Source: Paracoccus sp. S1E-3 (GTDB lineage: Bacteria > Pseudomonadota > Alphaproteobacteria > Rhodobacterales > Rhodobacteraceae). Taken from it: a DNA stretch of 64,000 nt. Position 1 is the first letter of the stretch; every line of letters begins with the position of its first letter. Position numbers and translations under genes: made by a program. The notes beneath the pieces are model-generated. The model had not been told where the DNA came from. It did not search any database and was given only the letters and a program-made list of their open reading frames with translations. Positions 10,474 through 21,689 of this stretch are shown here, in pieces. Where the stretch lies: assembly GCF_013868135.1 (NCBI RefSeq), contig NZ_JACEMU010000004.1:558001-622000 (forward strand), given 5' to 3'.

Positions 10474-11856
10474 ATGTCCGACGCCGTCGTCACCCGTTTC
10501 GCCCCCTCGCCCACCGGTTATCTGCATATCGGCGGCGCCCGCACGGCGCTGTTCAACTGGCTTTACGCCCGTGGCCGGGGGGGCAAGTTCCTGCTGCGGA
10601 TCGAAGACACTGACCGCGCGCGTTCCACCCCCGAGGCGACCGAGGCGATTCTGGAAGGTCTCGAATGGTTGGGCCTCGATTGGGACGGCGCACCGATCAG
10701 CCAGTTCGAACGCGCCGGCCGCCATGCCGAGGTCGCGCGCGAGATGTTGGCCAATGGCCATGCCTATCGCAGCTATGAAACGACCGAGGAAATCGCCGCC
10801 TGGCGCGAGGCGCATCCGAACCAGCCGTTCCAGTCGCCGTGGCGCGACCGCACCCACCAGCCCGACGCGCCCTATGTGATCCGGCTGCGCGCCCCGCGCG
10901 AAGGCCAGACGGTGATCGCGGATGCGGTGCAGGGCGATGTGACCTTCCAGAACGACCAGCTGGACGACATGGTGCTGCTGCGCAGCGACGGCACGCCCAC
11001 TTATATGCATGCGGTGGTGGTCGACGATCACGACATGGGCGTTACCCATGTGATCCGGGGCGATGACCACCTGACCAATGCCGCGCGGCAGGCGCAGATC
11101 TATGACGCGATGGGTTGGAAGCGCCCGGTTTTCGCCCATATCCCGCTGATCCACGGCACCGATGGCAAGAAGCTGTCGAAGCGCCATGGCGCGGTCGGCC
11201 TGCACGAATATGCGGCCCTCGGCTATCCGGCGGCGGCGATGCGCAACTATCTGGCGCGCCTCGGCTGGGCGCATGGCGATGATGAGCTGTTCACCGACCT
11301 GCAGGCGCGGGAATGGTTCGACCTGCCCGGCATCGGCCGTGCGCCCGCCCGGCTGGATTTCAAGAAGCTGGAGCATGTCTCGGGCTGGCACATCGCCCGG
11401 ATGGACGATGCAACCCTGCTGGCCGAACTGGCGGCTTTCCTGGACGCGACCGGCCAGCCGGTCCTGACCGAAACGCAGATCGCCCGGCTGACCCCGATCC
11501 TTTCGGTGTTGAAGGAAAAGGCCAAGACCCTGCCCGCGCTGCTGGAACAGGGCCATTTCGCGCTGATCGGGCGGCCCGTCGCAATGGATGAGAAAGCGGC
11601 CAATGCACTGGATACGGTATCCCGTGGTATGCTGAAAGAATTGACTGCCGCGCTGCAGCATGCTACGTGGTCGCGCGACGAGCTGGAGCAGGCTGCGAAG
11701 ACCGTCGCAGAGGCACATGGGCTTGGCCTCGGCAAGATTGCGGCGCCGCTGCGGGCTGCCCTGGCCGGGAAAACCTCTACCCCCAGCGTGTTCGACATGA
11801 TGCTGGCGCTCGGCCGTGACGAGGCCCTTGCGCGGCTGGAAGATCAGGCGGGCTGA
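10474..11856 (+). CDS. gltX: glutamate--tRNA ligase
   Basis: Class Ia aminoacyl-tRNA synthetase charging tRNA-Glu (and, in organisms with GatCAB, also mischarging tRNA-Gln). The 460-residue protein has the HIGH-type motif HIGG at 18-21 within [12 protein letters not shown] and the KMSKS-type motif KLSKR at 233-237. The C-terminal alpha-helical anticodon-binding region is complete. Alphaproteobacteria often carry two gltX genes; whether this is the only copy cannot be told here. It is divergent from the comEC-like gene and followed 56 bases later by gltA, with a GGTGCC/GGCACC hairpin (11875-11896) but no T-run in between. Confidence 0.96.
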   Translation: MSDAVVTRFAPSPTGYLHIGGARTALFNWLYARGRGGKFLLRIEDTDRARSTPEATEAILEGLEWLGLDWDGAPISQFERAGRHAEVAREMLANGHAYRSYETTEEIAAWREAHPNQPFQSPWRDRTHQPDAPYVIRLRAPREGQTVIADAVQGDVTFQNDQLDDMVLLRSDGTPTYMHAVVVDDHDMGVTHVIRGDDHLTNAARQAQIYDAMGWKRPVFAHIPLIHGTDGKKLSKRHGAVGLHEYAALGYPAAAMRNYLARLGWAHGDDELFTDLQAREWFDLPGIGRAPARLDFKKLEHVSGWHIARMDDATLLAELAAFLDATGQPVLTETQIARLTPILSVLKEKAKTLPALLEQGHFALIGRPVAMDEKAANALDTVSRGMLKELTAALQHATWSRDELEQAAKTVAEAHGLGLGKIAAPLRAALAGKTSTPSVFDMMLALGRDEALARLEDQAG

Positions 11857-11912
11857 CCCCCGCGCCCAACGTCCGGTGCCTCGCCGCGCCGGCACCAGTG
11901 AAGGAAACCGGA

Positions 11913-13205
11913 ATGGCTGACAAAAAACCCGCTATCCTGTCCGTCGACGGCAAGGAAATCGAACTTCCCGTGCTGACGCCGACGGCCGGGCCAGACTGCG
12001 TCGACATCCGCAAGCTGTATGGTCAGGGCGACGTGTTCACCTATGATCCCGGCTTCACCTCGACCGCGGCCTGCGATTCGGCCATCACCTATATCGACGG
12101 CGACAAGGGCGAGCTGTGGTATCGCGGCTACCCGATCGAACAGCTGGCGCAGGATTCGCACTATCTGGAAGTCTGCTACCTGCTGCTCTACGGTGAACTG
12201 CCGAACAAGGATCAGCTTGCCGATTTCGAAACCCGCGTGACCCGTCATACGATGGTGCACGAGCAGATGAACAATTTCTTCCGTGGTTTCCGCCGTGACG
12301 CCCACCCGATGGCGACGATGGTCGGCGTGGTCGGCGCGATGTCGGCCTTCTATCACGATTCGACCGATATCAACGATCCCTGGCAGCGCGAGGTGGCCGC
12401 GATCCGGCTGATCGCCAAGGTGCCGACGATTGCCGCCATGGCCTATAAATATTCAATCGGCCAGCCTTTCGTCTATCCGCGCAACGATCTGGATTACGCG
12501 TCGAACTTCCTGCATATGTGCTTCGCCGTCCCGGCCGAGGAATACAAGGTCAATCCGGCCATCGCGCGCGCCATGGATCGCATCTTCACGCTCCACGCCG
12601 ATCACGAGCAGAATGCCTCGACCTCGACCGTGCGTCTGGCTGGTTCGTCGGGTGCGAACCCCTTCGCCTGCATCGCCGCTGGCATTGCCTGCCTGTGGGG
12701 CCCCGCGCATGGGGGTGCCAACCAGGCGGCGCTGGAAATGCTGAAGGAAATCGGGACCGTCGACCGGATCCCGGAATATATCGCCCGCGCCAAGGACAAG
12801 AACGATTCGTTCAAGCTGATGGGCTTCGGGCACCGGGTCTACAAGAACTTCGATCCGCGCGCCAAGGTCATGAAGCAATCCGCCGACGAGGTGCTGGAGC
12901 TTCTGGGCATCCACAACAACCCCACCCTGCAGGTCGCCAAGGAGCTGGAGCGGATCGCGCTCGAGGATGAATATTTCATCGAGAAGAAGCTCTATCCGAA
13001 TGTCGACTTCTATTCCGGGATCATCCTGTCGGCGATCGGCTTCCCGACCTCGATGTTCACCCCGATCTTTGCGCTGTCGCGCACCGTCGGCTGGATCTCG
13101 CAGTGGAAAGAGATGCTGTCGGACCCGCAAAGCAAGATCGGCCGTCCGCGCCAGCTTTATGTCGGCGAGACCAAGCGCGATTATGTCCCGGTCTCGGATC
13201 GCTGA
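11913..13205 (+). CDS. gltA: citrate synthase (type II)
   Basis: Condenses acetyl-CoA and oxaloacetate into citrate, first step of the TCA cycle. The 430-residue protein aligns in pattern with the hexameric gram-negative enzyme: catalytic histidines H266 in GPAHGGAN and H307 in GFGHRVYK, and the C-terminal [13 protein letters not shown] region carrying the neighbourhood of the catalytic aspartate. The ATG at 11913 is chosen because AAGGAA lies seven bases before it and the product begins MADKKPAIL; a GTG at 11898 is in frame but overlaps the ribosome-binding site. The last 23 bases overlap the next gene. Confidence 0.97.
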   Translation: MADKKPAILSVDGKEIELPVLTPTAGPDCVDIRKLYGQGDVFTYDPGFTSTAACDSAITYIDGDKGELWYRGYPIEQLAQDSHYLEVCYLLLYGELPNKDQLADFETRVTRHTMVHEQMNNFFRGFRRDAHPMATMVGVVGAMSAFYHDSTDINDPWQREVAAIRLIAKVPTIAAMAYKYSIGQPFVYPRNDLDYASNFLHMCFAVPAEEYKVNPAIARAMDRIFTLHADHEQNASTSTVRLAGSSGANPFACIAAGIACLWGPAHGGANQAALEMLKEIGTVDRIPEYIARAKDKNDSFKLMGFGHRVYKNFDPRAKVMKQSADEVLELLGIHNNPTLQVAKELERIALEDEYFIEKKLYPNVDFYSGIILSAIGFPTSMFTPIFALSRTVGWISQWKEMLSDPQSKIGRPRQLYVGETKRDYVPVSDR

Positions 13206-13641
13206 TCCACAGGACCAGAACTGGACGGCCCCGGAATCCGGTGCCGTTTTGCTGCGCCCGCATCATGTCCTGTGCGCCATCGGCTGGACCGGGCGCGGCT
13301 ATTCGCCCGCCTTCAGCGCCAATATGGATGCGGTGGTGGTGGGCCGGTTGCGCGCCGATCCCGACACGCCGGTCGCGTTCACCGAAAATGCCGACAGCCT
13401 CTGCGCCCCCTGCCCGCATCGGCGTGGGCATGGCTGCGCCTCGGCCGAGAAGATCGCCGATCTGGACCGCAATCACGCAGCGGCGCTTGGCATCGAACCC
13501 GGCGCGAGGATGAGCTGGGCCGAGGCGCGGGCCCGTGCGATGCGCCTTCGTCCTGATGATCTGGACCGGATCTGCGCCCGTTGTCAGTGGCTGGAATATG
13601 GCATGTGCAAGGACGCGCTGCGCCGTCTTCGGCAAAAATGA
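13183..13641 (+). CDS. DUF1284 family Cys-rich protein
   Basis: A 152-residue soluble protein of unknown function, recognised as DUF1284 from the core [19 protein letters not shown] (residues 23-41) and its cysteine pattern. There are two copies of CX2CX7C: C74-C77-C85 and C131-C134-C142, plus C31 in the HHVLC motif. This arrangement suggests a bound metal or iron-sulfur cluster, which is inference only. The ATG at 13183 lies inside the end of gltA, overlapping it by 23 bases, so the gene is probably translated from the gltA message. The first 20 residues may not be part of the conserved domain, and the true start could be slightly later. Confidence 0.75.
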   Translation: MSRSRIADPQDQNWTAPESGAVLLRPHHVLCAIGWTGRGYSPAFSANMDAVVVGRLRADPDTPVAFTENADSLCAPCPHRRGHGCASAEKIADLDRNHAAALGIEPGARMSWAEARARAMRLRPDDLDRICARCQWLEYGMCKDALRRLRQK

Positions 13642-13667
13642 AAACGCCGCCCCGAAGGGCGGCGTTT
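13642..13667. terminator. Rho-independent terminator after DUF1284 gene
   Basis: Stem AAACGCCGCCC, loop CGAA, complement GGGCGGCGTTT, beginning directly after the stop codon. It separates the gltA/DUF1284 unit from convergent bioY and can serve both strands. Confidence 0.85.
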
Positions 13668-13689
13668 CGCGTTCCGGTCGCGGTTCGGA

Positions 13690-14247
13690 TCAGCGCTGAG
13701 CCAGCACCGACCAGCCGCCCTTGATCGCCATTGCGGCCACCACGGCCTTGACCAGGGCGCCCAGCAGGAAGGGCACCATGCCGGCCATCGCCGCCGCTTG
13801 CCAGCCCATGCCGGTGACGATCCTCAGCACCAGCACCCCCGGCACGAACAGCAGCAGCGCCGGGATCAGGGCGGCGAGGAACAGGCGCGCGAAGGCGCGG
13901 CCATCGCTGTTCTCGATCAGCCGGCCGGTCAGCCATGCCATGCCGACAAAGCCCCACAGGAAACCGGCGGTCGGCCCCATCAGCGGCGCGATCCCGGCCG
14001 AGAAATTGGCGAAAACCGGCAGGCCCATCGCGCCCTCGGCCAGATAGGCCAGCATCGTCGCCGCGCCAAGGCGCGCGCCATAGGCCAGCCCGATCATCGA
14101 CACCACCAGCGTCTGCAGCGTCATCGGCACCGGGAACATCGGCACCGACACCTGCGCCGACGCGGCCAGCAGCGCCGACCCCGCCAGCACCAGCATCGTA
14201 TTCATCAGGATCGAGCGGTTCGGAAACGCCGCTTGGGTGAGAGTCAT
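13690..14247 (-). CDS. bioY: BioY-family biotin transporter
   Basis: Substrate-binding membrane component (S unit) of an energy-coupling-factor biotin transporter. The 185-residue protein has six hydrophobic segments and BioY signatures: VSVPMFPVPMTLQTLVV near the N-terminus, GARLGAATMLAYLAEGAMGLPVF and the GPTAGFLWGF loop. Start at base 14247 (MTLTQAAF) is preceded by GGAAGGGCAG on the coding strand; a start 114 bases upstream would run into the divergent SDR promoter region and adds a non-membrane leader. No bioM or bioN lies adjacent; BioY alone can work in some alphaproteobacteria. No BioR-like box was seen upstream. Confidence 0.92.
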   Translation of the reverse strand: MTLTQAAFPNRSILMNTMLVLAGSALLAASAQVSVPMFPVPMTLQTLVVSMIGLAYGARLGAATMLAYLAEGAMGLPVFANFSAGIAPLMGPTAGFLWGFVGMAWLTGRLIENSDGRAFARLFLAALIPALLLFVPGVLVLRIVTGMGWQAAAMAGMVPFLLGALVKAVVAAMAIKGGWSVLAQR

Positions 14248-14359
14248 ATTACTGCCCTTCCAGGAATTTTCTGTCCGCGCGATCTTGCCGCATCGGGCCG
14301 AAAAGTCAATCTGTGTGCCGTATCTTGCAGTCTTTCCAGCCCTGTGCGACAGCACCGCC

Positions 14360-15034
14360 ATGGATCAGGAAGTTGAAAAATCCGGCGAGAAGATCGCCCT
14401 CGTCACCGGCGCCTCGCGGGGCCTGGGCGCGGCCATGGCCGAGGCGCTTGGCGCACGCGGCTATCACGTCATCGCGGTCGCCCGCACCACCGGCGCGCTC
14501 GAGGAACTGGACGACCGTATCCGCGCCGCCGGGGGCGCGCCCGCAACGCTGGCGCCGATGGATGTGATCGAAGCGCCAGCGATGATGCAGCTTGCCAGCG
14601 CCATTGCCGGCCGCTGGGGCGGAATCGATGTCTGGGTCCATACTGCGATCCATGCCGCGCCGCTGACCCCGGCCGGCCATGTTGATGGCAAGGATTGGGC
14701 GAAATCGCTGAACGTCAACGCCACCGCCACCCAGAACCTGATCGGTCTGTTGGAGCCGCTTTTGCGCGCCCGGAACGGGGTGGCGATCATTCCCGACGAT
14801 CCGCGCGGCGGGCAGAAATTCTTCGGCGCCTACGGGGCCAGCAAGGCCGCGCAAATGGCGCTGGTGGACAGCTGGCGGGCAGAATCGGACCGGCTGGGCC
14901 CCCGCGTGCTGACCCCGCGACCCGCCCCCATGCCAACCGCCATCCGCGGCCGTTTCTTCCCCGGCGAGGATCGCGCGGCCCTGTCCTCCTGCGCGGGCGA
15001 GGCCGAAGAAATCCTGAATGCGGCCGGCCTGTAA
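14360..15034 (+). CDS. SDR-family protein lacking the usual catalytic serine
   Basis: A 224-residue Rossmann-fold protein of the short-chain dehydrogenase/reductase superfamily. The cofactor motif TGASRGLG is near residues 17-24 and the Y-x3-K pair is present in YGASK near residue 158. At the position where the catalytic serine normally sits after the fifth beta strand the sequence reads AIIPDDPRGG, without serine, so normal dehydrogenase activity is doubtful. The start at 14360 (MDQEVEKSGEK) gives the expected short lead into the first beta strand; the frame is open upstream but that part is not SDR-like. Divergent from bioY. Substrate unknown. Confidence 0.8.
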   Translation: MDQEVEKSGEKIALVTGASRGLGAAMAEALGARGYHVIAVARTTGALEELDDRIRAAGGAPATLAPMDVIEAPAMMQLASAIAGRWGGIDVWVHTAIHAAPLTPAGHVDGKDWAKSLNVNATATQNLIGLLEPLLRARNGVAIIPDDPRGGQKFFGAYGASKAAQMALVDSWRAESDRLGPRVLTPRPAPMPTAIRGRFFPGEDRAALSSCAGEAEEILNAAGL

Positions 15035-15097
15035 GTTCGCCGAATAGCGCGTTGATTACGCGCAGGATCGTGGCCGGCGGCGCAGGCGGATGGGCGC

Positions 15098-15445
15098 CTA
15101 GTCCTCCCAGTCTTCGTCATAGGCGGCGGGGCCAATGGCCAGCCAGTCCGCGCGCACCCGCGCCACCCGCGTATCGCCCCAGGTGCGAAAGACAATGGTA
15201 AACCCGCTCGCGGCGATATTGTCGGCGGCGATGTCGACGCGCTGATTGCTGCCCATGTCGATATCCCACATCGACAGGCCGACATGCACAGTCGGCGCGC
15301 TTTCATACTGCCCCTGAAAACGGACCGGATGGCGAAGCTCGCGCGCACCTGCGCCGGTCCACATTTCGCTGCCATCCTCGAAGGCAGAAAACAGGATCTC
15401 CGAGCCTTGCTCAACGCCGACCGCAAAATGACTGAACCGTCTCAC
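15098..15445 (-). CDS. H-type lectin domain protein
   Basis: A 115-residue single-domain protein resembling H-type lectins (the Helix pomatia agglutinin fold, which binds N-acetylgalactosamine). Recognised from the QGSEILFSAFEDGSEMW opening, the RELRHPVRFQGQYESAP centre and the GFTIVFRTWGDTRVARVRADWLAIG close, typical of the six-stranded domain. No signal peptide or membrane segment is visible, so it may be cytoplasmic or exported by another route. It lies downstream of atpC on the same strand but a terminator at 15490-15514 separates them. The natural ligand and role in bacteria are unknown; the family call is by pattern only. Confidence 0.78.
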   Translation of the reverse strand: MRRFSHFAVGVEQGSEILFSAFEDGSEMWTGAGARELRHPVRFQGQYESAPTVHVGLSMWDIDMGSNQRVDIAADNIAASGFTIVFRTWGDTRVARVRADWLAIGPAAYDEDWED

Positions 15446-15489
15446 TCGTCCCTCCGAACGTTCGCAGCCTAGCCGTTCGGGTCAAAAAG

Positions 15490-15514
15490 AAAAGCCCCGA
15501 ACATCGGGGCTTTT
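15490..15514. terminator. Rho-independent terminator of the atp operon
   Basis: Stem AAAAGCCCCGA, loop ACA, complement TCGGGGCTTTT. It lies 25 bases beyond the atpC stop on the minus strand, and the A-tract 5' of the stem on the plus strand gives the U-tail for minus-strand transcripts. Confidence 0.88.
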
Positions 15515-15538
15515 CAGAAAATCATTCGCGGTTTCAGA

Positions 15539-15991
15539 TCAATCCGGGAAATTCGACGAATTCGGATCCAGTCCGATATGGGTGCCCAGGGCCTCCATAT
15601 CTGCCAGCAGCTTGGCGGCCGAGGCCACCACGCCTTCCGCCCCGGTGCTGGCCGCCTTCGCCTCGGCCGTTTTTGCCTTGCGATGCGCGGCGCGCATCAT
15701 CTCGTCAAAAACGTCCTGGGTCATGTCCTCACGCTTGCGGCCGATTTCAGCCAGAAGCGAGACGGATTCGTTGTTGATCTCGGCAAAGCCGCCGGAAATC
15801 GCGAACTGGCTTTCTGCGCCCTGCGCGTCGACCACGGTCACCAGACCGGGACGCAGGTTGACGATGGTGGGCGCATGGCCCGGCATCGCCGACAGATCGC
15901 CATCTTCGCCCGGCAGGCGCACCTCGCGCACGGGAACGGACATCAGATTCCGCTCCGGCGCGACGAGGTCGAACTGCATGGTGTCGGCCAT
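15539..15991 (-). CDS. atpC: F1 ATP synthase epsilon subunit
   Basis: Central-stalk subunit of F1 that couples rotation to the catalytic head and restrains ATP hydrolysis. The 150-residue product begins MADTMQFDLVAPERNL and contains the family hallmark GEDGDLSAMPGHAPTIVNLRPG near residues 28-49 in the N-terminal beta sandwich, followed by an alanine- and lysine-rich helical C-terminus. Length is slightly above the E. coli subunit (139). Last gene of atpHAGDC, nine bases after atpD, followed by a strong terminator. Confidence 0.96.
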   Translation of the reverse strand: MADTMQFDLVAPERNLMSVPVREVRLPGEDGDLSAMPGHAPTIVNLRPGLVTVVDAQGAESQFAISGGFAEINNESVSLLAEIGRKREDMTQDVFDEMMRAAHRKAKTAEAKAASTGAEGVVASAAKLLADMEALGTHIGLDPNSSNFPD

Positions 15992-16000
15992 CTCGCCCCC

Positions 16001-17443
<1,443 letters not shown>

Positions 17444-17449
17444 TTACGG

Positions 17450-18328
17450 TCAGAGCGCCTCGGCGCCCGAAATGATTTCGATGAGTTCCTTGGTGATCGC
17501 AGCCTGACGCGAGCGGTTATACACCGTGGTCAGCCGGTCGATCATGTCGCCCGCGTTGCGCGTGGCGTTATCCATGGCCGTCATGCGGGCGCCCTGTTCG
17601 GAGGCCGCGTTTTCCAGAAGCGCCGTGAAGATCTGCGTCGCCACCGCACGCGGCAGCAGGTCGCGCAGGATCACCTCCTCGCCCGGTTCGTAATCGTATT
17701 CGGCGGACACGCCTTCGGCGGTCTCGCCTTCCTCGATCAGCGCGGGGATGATCCGGCGTGCGGTCGGCACCTGGCTGATGACCGATTCGAAGCGGTTATA
17801 GAACAGCACCGCCACGTCGAAATGCCCGTCCTCGAAGCGCTCCAGCACGTCGTCCGCGATTTCGCGGGCGTTTTCATAAGCCAGTTGCTTCACGTTCGAC
17901 ATATCGACGTGATTGACGAACAGGCTGCCATATTCGCGCTTCAGCTGCTCGCGGCCCTTCTTGCCGACGGTCAGGATGGACACTTCCTTGCCCTGACCGC
18001 GCAGACGTTCCGCTTCCTGCCGTGCAAGCCGCACGATGGACGAGTTGAAGCCGCCGGCCAGACCCCGTTCCGAGGTCAGTACGACCAGCAGATACCGCTT
18101 GTCCTCGCCGGTCCCCGCCAGAAGGCGGGGGGCGCTGTCAGAACCGGCAGCCTTGCTGGCCAGCCCCGCCATGACCGCGTTCATGCGGTCGGCATAGGGG
18201 CGGGCCGCCTTGGCGGCTTCCTCGGCGCGGCGCAGCTTGGCGGCTGCGACCATCTGCATCGCCTTGGTGATCTTCCGCGTCGATTTGACGCTGTTGATCC
18301 GGTTTTTAAGATCCTTGAGGCTGGGCAT
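17450..18328 (-). CDS. atpG: F1 ATP synthase gamma subunit
   Basis: Rotor shaft of F1, an antiparallel coiled coil turning inside the alpha3-beta3 ring. The 292-residue protein begins [20 protein letters not shown], the classic N-terminal helix, contains the conserved [10 protein letters not shown] segment near residue 90, and ends with the [20 protein letters not shown] helix. Length is normal. Separated from atpA by 12 bases and from atpD by 18 bases. Confidence 0.97.
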   Translation of the reverse strand: MPSLKDLKNRINSVKSTRKITKAMQMVAAAKLRRAEEAAKAARPYADRMNAVMAGLASKAAGSDSAPRLLAGTGEDKRYLLVVLTSERGLAGGFNSSIVRLARQEAERLRGQGKEVSILTVGKKGREQLKREYGSLFVNHVDMSNVKQLAYENAREIADDVLERFEDGHFDVAVLFYNRFESVISQVPTARRIIPALIEEGETAEGVSAEYDYEPGEEVILRDLLPRAVATQIFTALLENAASEQGARMTAMDNATRNAGDMIDRLTTVYNRSRQAAITKELIEIISGAEAL

Positions 18329-18340
18329 CTATCCCTCCTC

Positions 18341-19876
18341 TCAGGCGCGGGTTTTGTTGTAAGCGTCCAGAGCAGCCTTGATCGCGTCTTCCAGATCACC
18401 AGCGACCTTGCGGTCGTTCTTGGTCATGTCGTCCAGAAGGTCGGCTTTCTGGTTGCGCAGGAACTGGATCAGCCCCTGCTCCCAGGCCACGACGTCGCGG
18501 ACCGGAACGTCATCCACATAGCCCTTGGTGCCGGCATAGATGATGATGACGATCTCGGCATTGGTCAGCGGCTGGTATTGCGGCTGCTTCATCAGCTCGG
18601 TCAGGCGGGCGCCGCGGTTCAGCAGCTTCTGCGTCGCCGCGTCGAGGTCGGAACCGAATTGCGCGAAGGCCGCCATCTCGCGATACTGCGCCAGTTCCAG
18701 CTTCACCGGGCCGGCGACCGATTTCATCGCCTTTGTCTGCGCGGCCGAACCCACGCGGCTGACCGACAGACCGGTGTTCACGGCCGGGCGGATACCCTGG
18801 AAGAACAGGTCGGTTTCCAGGAAGATCTGGCCGTCGGTGATCGAGATCACGTTGGTCGGGATATAGGCCGACACGTCGCCTGCCTGGGTTTCGATGATCG
18901 GCAGCGCCGTCAGCGAACCACCGCCATAGTTTTCGTTCAGCTTGGCCGAACGCTCCAGCAGGCGCGAGTGCAGATAGAACACGTCGCCCGGATAGGCTTC
19001 ACGCCCCGGCGGGCGGCGCAGCAGCAGCGACATCTGACGATACGCGACGGCCTGTTTCGACAGGTCGTCATAGATCATCAGCGCGTCCATGCCGTTGTCG
19101 CGGAAATACTCGCCCATGGCGGTCGCCGAATAGGGCGCCAGATACTGCATCGGGGCCGGGTCCGAAGCGGTGGCGGCGACGACGATCGAATATTCCATCG
19201 CGCCGGTCTCTTCCAGCTTCTGCACCAGCTGCGCCACGGTCGAGCGCTTCTGCCCGATGGCGACATAGATGCAGTAGAGCGACTTCATGCCCTCGGCTTC
19301 GCGGCCGTTATAGTTCTTCTGGTTCAGAATGGTGTCGAGCGCGATGGCGGTCTTGCCGGTCTGGCGGTCGCCGATGATCAGTTCGCGCTGACCGCGGCCG
19401 ACCGGGATCATGGCGTCGACCGATTTCAGGCCGGTCGCCATCGGCTCGTGCACCGATTTGCGCGGCATGATGCCCGGCGCCTTCACGTCGGCGATGGCCA
19501 TGGTCACGTCTTTCAGCGGGCCCTTGCCGTCGATCGGGTTGCCGAGCGCGTCGACGACGCGGCCCAGCAGGCCCTTGCCGACCGGCACTTCCACGATGGC
19601 GCCGGTGCGCTTGACGGTGTCGCCTTCCTTGATCGAACGGTCGTCGCCGAAGATCACCACGCCGACGTTGTCGGTTTCGAGGTTCAGCACCATGCCGCGG
19701 ATACCGCCGGGGAATTCAACCATCTCGCCGGCCTGGACCTTGTCCAGACCGTAGATGCGGGCAATCCCGTCACCGACCGACAGCACCTGGCCGACTTCGG
19801 CCACTTCGGCGTCCTTGCCGAAATTCTTGATCTGATCCTTGAGGATCGCCGAAATTTCGGCAGCCTGGATTCCCAT
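18341..19876 (-). CDS. atpA: F1 ATP synthase alpha subunit
   Basis: Non-catalytic nucleotide-binding subunit of the F1 head. The 511-residue protein carries Walker A GDRQTGKT at 169-176 and an intact conserved region from [19 protein letters not shown] to the arginine-finger stretch ([10 protein letters not shown]). The first base of its start codon overlaps the atpH stop (TAATG), which points to coupled translation. Second gene of atpHAGDC. Confidence 0.98.
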   Translation of the reverse strand: MGIQAAEISAILKDQIKNFGKDAEVAEVGQVLSVGDGIARIYGLDKVQAGEMVEFPGGIRGMVLNLETDNVGVVIFGDDRSIKEGDTVKRTGAIVEVPVGKGLLGRVVDALGNPIDGKGPLKDVTMAIADVKAPGIMPRKSVHEPMATGLKSVDAMIPVGRGQRELIIGDRQTGKTAIALDTILNQKNYNGREAEGMKSLYCIYVAIGQKRSTVAQLVQKLEETGAMEYSIVVAATASDPAPMQYLAPYSATAMGEYFRDNGMDALMIYDDLSKQAVAYRQMSLLLRRPPGREAYPGDVFYLHSRLLERSAKLNENYGGGSLTALPIIETQAGDVSAYIPTNVISITDGQIFLETDLFFQGIRPAVNTGLSVSRVGSAAQTKAMKSVAGPVKLELAQYREMAAFAQFGSDLDAATQKLLNRGARLTELMKQPQYQPLTNAEIVIIIYAGTKGYVDDVPVRDVVAWEQGLIQFLRNQKADLLDDMTKNDRKVAGDLEDAIKAALDAYNKTRA

Positions 19877-20442
19877 TATCCGACCTCTTTCATAGCATTC
19901 TGAAGGGAAGCGAGCTTGGATTTGATCGAGCTGTCGATCATCTGCGAGCCCAGCCTGACAATCATGCCGCCGATGAGGCTTTCATCGACGCGCGTGTTCA
20001 ACTTGACCGTCTTGCCCGATTTCTCGGCCAGCGTGGCGGTCAGACGCTGTTTCTGGTCATCGCTCAGCGGAACGGCCGAGACGACATCGGCGGTCACTTC
20101 ACCGCGTTCGTCGGCGATCAGCGCCTGCAGGCGCGCGATCAGCTGCGGCAGCGCGAACAGGCGGCGGTTCTGCGCCATCAGCACCAGCGTATTGGCCAGC
20201 GGCGCGGCCAGTTCCATGCGCGTGGCGAGCGCGCGGATCGCATCCTGCTGCTGCTGGCGGGTGTAGATGGGCGAGTTGATCAGATCGCGCAGCGCATCGC
20301 TGGTCGTCAGCGCCTCATTCAGATCATTGATCTGGGTCGCAAGCTGGTCAACCTCCCCGGATTCCTTGACGATATCGAACAACGCCTGGGCATAGCGCCC
20401 GGCGATCGAGGCGGAAATCGAAGCGGAATTGGCCACGGTCAT
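19876..20442 (-). CDS. atpH: F1 ATP synthase delta subunit
   Basis: Peripheral-stalk subunit linking the F1 head to the b/b-prime stator. The 188-residue protein begins with the N-terminal helical domain ([20 protein letters not shown]) and ends with the C-terminal domain around [20 protein letters not shown], the delta/OSCP signature. First gene of the F1 operon; atpI, B, E and F are not in the window, as is usual in this order where the Fo genes form a separate unit. Confidence 0.96.
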   Translation of the reverse strand: MTVANSASISASIAGRYAQALFDIVKESGEVDQLATQINDLNEALTTSDALRDLINSPIYTRQQQQDAIRALATRMELAAPLANTLVLMAQNRRLFALPQLIARLQALIADERGEVTADVVSAVPLSDDQKQRLTATLAEKSGKTVKLNTRVDESLIGGMIVRLGSQMIDSSIKSKLASLQNAMKEVG

Positions 20443-20770
20443 CCTTCCGGTTTGCGCGCAGCCCCGCCGGCAGGCCGTCCTTGCTGGGGGCGGTCGGTCG
20501 CGGGGCGCGCGGGTCTTTGGGGCTGGACCTCACCGGCCCGTTATCTCGGGGTGGTCTCTAGCAATTGTTTCGCCCCCTCGCAACCGCCTTGAGCGCCGCT
20601 TTCGCAGGGTTTTTGCCGGATCGGCAGCATGGCGCACGCATCGGGTGCCAAAGGCGGGGCGCCGCCTCGGCCCGGTCCGCCTGATTCTGCGGCGCAGGCC
20701 CGTGCCGGGCGTCGATCAACGGTGAAAACGGCCCCATCCCTGCGGCAGGTCGTCGCAGCCTGATGCGCGC
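20443..20770. other. Intergenic region upstream of the atp operon
   Basis: 328 bases between atpH and the end of the methyltransferase gene, both on the minus strand. No coding frame is convincing. On the minus strand TTGCGA (20578-20583) and TAGAGA (20555-20560) are 17 bases apart and could be the -35 and -10 of the atp promoter, giving a leader of about 105 bases, but the match is weak. No clear terminator for the methyltransferase gene was found. Confidence 0.35.
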
Positions 20771-21616
20771 TCAATCCGAATCTCTGTCAGGCCCGTCGCG
20801 GCCCACGGCGGCGGGCGCGCGACGATGCTGACCCCGCATCCCCTGCCCCGCGCCCTCGGCGGCGGGTCCGCGGGCCGGACGGGGCCGGGCAATGCCTTCC
20901 AGCACGTCAAGGGGGCTGGGCACCGTGACCCGCCGCCCCGGACCCACCGGCGCCGGCGTCTGCTTGGAGAACTCCGCCCAGATCACCCCCGCGACCAGCA
21001 TCGAGGCGATCTTGCCGCCCATGCGTTCCCACCACATCGCGCTGCGCAGCCAGAACCGCCGGTCCGACGGCGGGATATAGATCGCCGCCCCATTGCGCTC
21101 GGTCACGAAACCGGCAGCCTCGGCCTGCCGTTCCAGCTGCCCGGCGGTATAGCTGCGCCCGAAGCCGAAGGGCGTCGTATCGGTGCGCGCCCACAGCCCG
21201 GCGCGGTTGGGCACCATCACCACCACCCGGCCGCCGGGGCCCAACACCCGCCAGGCTTCGGCCAGAAGCGCCGCCGGGTGGTCCGAGGTCTCCAACCCGT
21301 GCAGCACCACCAGCCGGTCGACGCTGCCCGTCTCCAGCGGCCAGGCGGTTTCGTCACTGAGGACCGAGTGATTGGCCATGCCGGCCGGCCAGGCCATCAC
21401 CCCCTGCGGCCCCGGCATCAGCCCGGTTACCCGCCGCGCGCGATCCAGATAGGGGCGCAGCAGCGGCACCGCAAAACCGTAGCCAGCGACCGTCATCCCG
21501 GTCGTCAGTTCGGGGGGCCAGTTCGCCATCAGCCGATCGCGCAGAATACGCTGCGCCACCCGCCCGAGCGCGCGGGTATAGTAGAAACGGCGCAGGTCGA
21601 TGACATCGTGGTGCAT
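20771..21616 (-). CDS. class I SAM-dependent methyltransferase
   Basis: A 281-residue methyltransferase-fold protein. The region [22 protein letters not shown] (around residues 40-61) is the SAM-binding strand and loop; [33 protein letters not shown] (about 103-136) is the typical post-motif of methyltransferase_11 proteins. The C-terminal 50 residues are a proline-, arginine- and glycine-rich probably disordered tail. The start at 21616 ([13 protein letters not shown]) is preferred to one 117 bases upstream that would overlap the gloB promoter region. Divergent from gloB with a 73-base gap; a link with glyoxalase is not established. Substrate unknown. Confidence 0.85.
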   Translation of the reverse strand: MHHDVIDLRRFYYTRALGRVAQRILRDRLMANWPPELTTGMTVAGYGFAVPLLRPYLDRARRVTGLMPGPQGVMAWPAGMANHSVLSDETAWPLETGSVDRLVVLHGLETSDHPAALLAEAWRVLGPGGRVVVMVPNRAGLWARTDTTPFGFGRSYTAGQLERQAEAAGFVTERNGAAIYIPPSDRRFWLRSAMWWERMGGKIASMLVAGVIWAEFSKQTPAPVGPGRRVTVPSPLDVLEGIARPRPARGPAAEGAGQGMRGQHRRAPAAVGRDGPDRDSD

Positions 21617-21689
21617 GGCGGAGGTTTGGGTCCGGGTTGCGGCGGCGGGTCTCAGGGTCCAGACTGCCCGCAAATGACAGGAGGTTGCA

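Noticed and set aside
14248..14359. BioR operator upstream of bioY
   Set aside because: No match to the TTATMKATAA-type palindrome was found in the bioY/SDR intergenic region.
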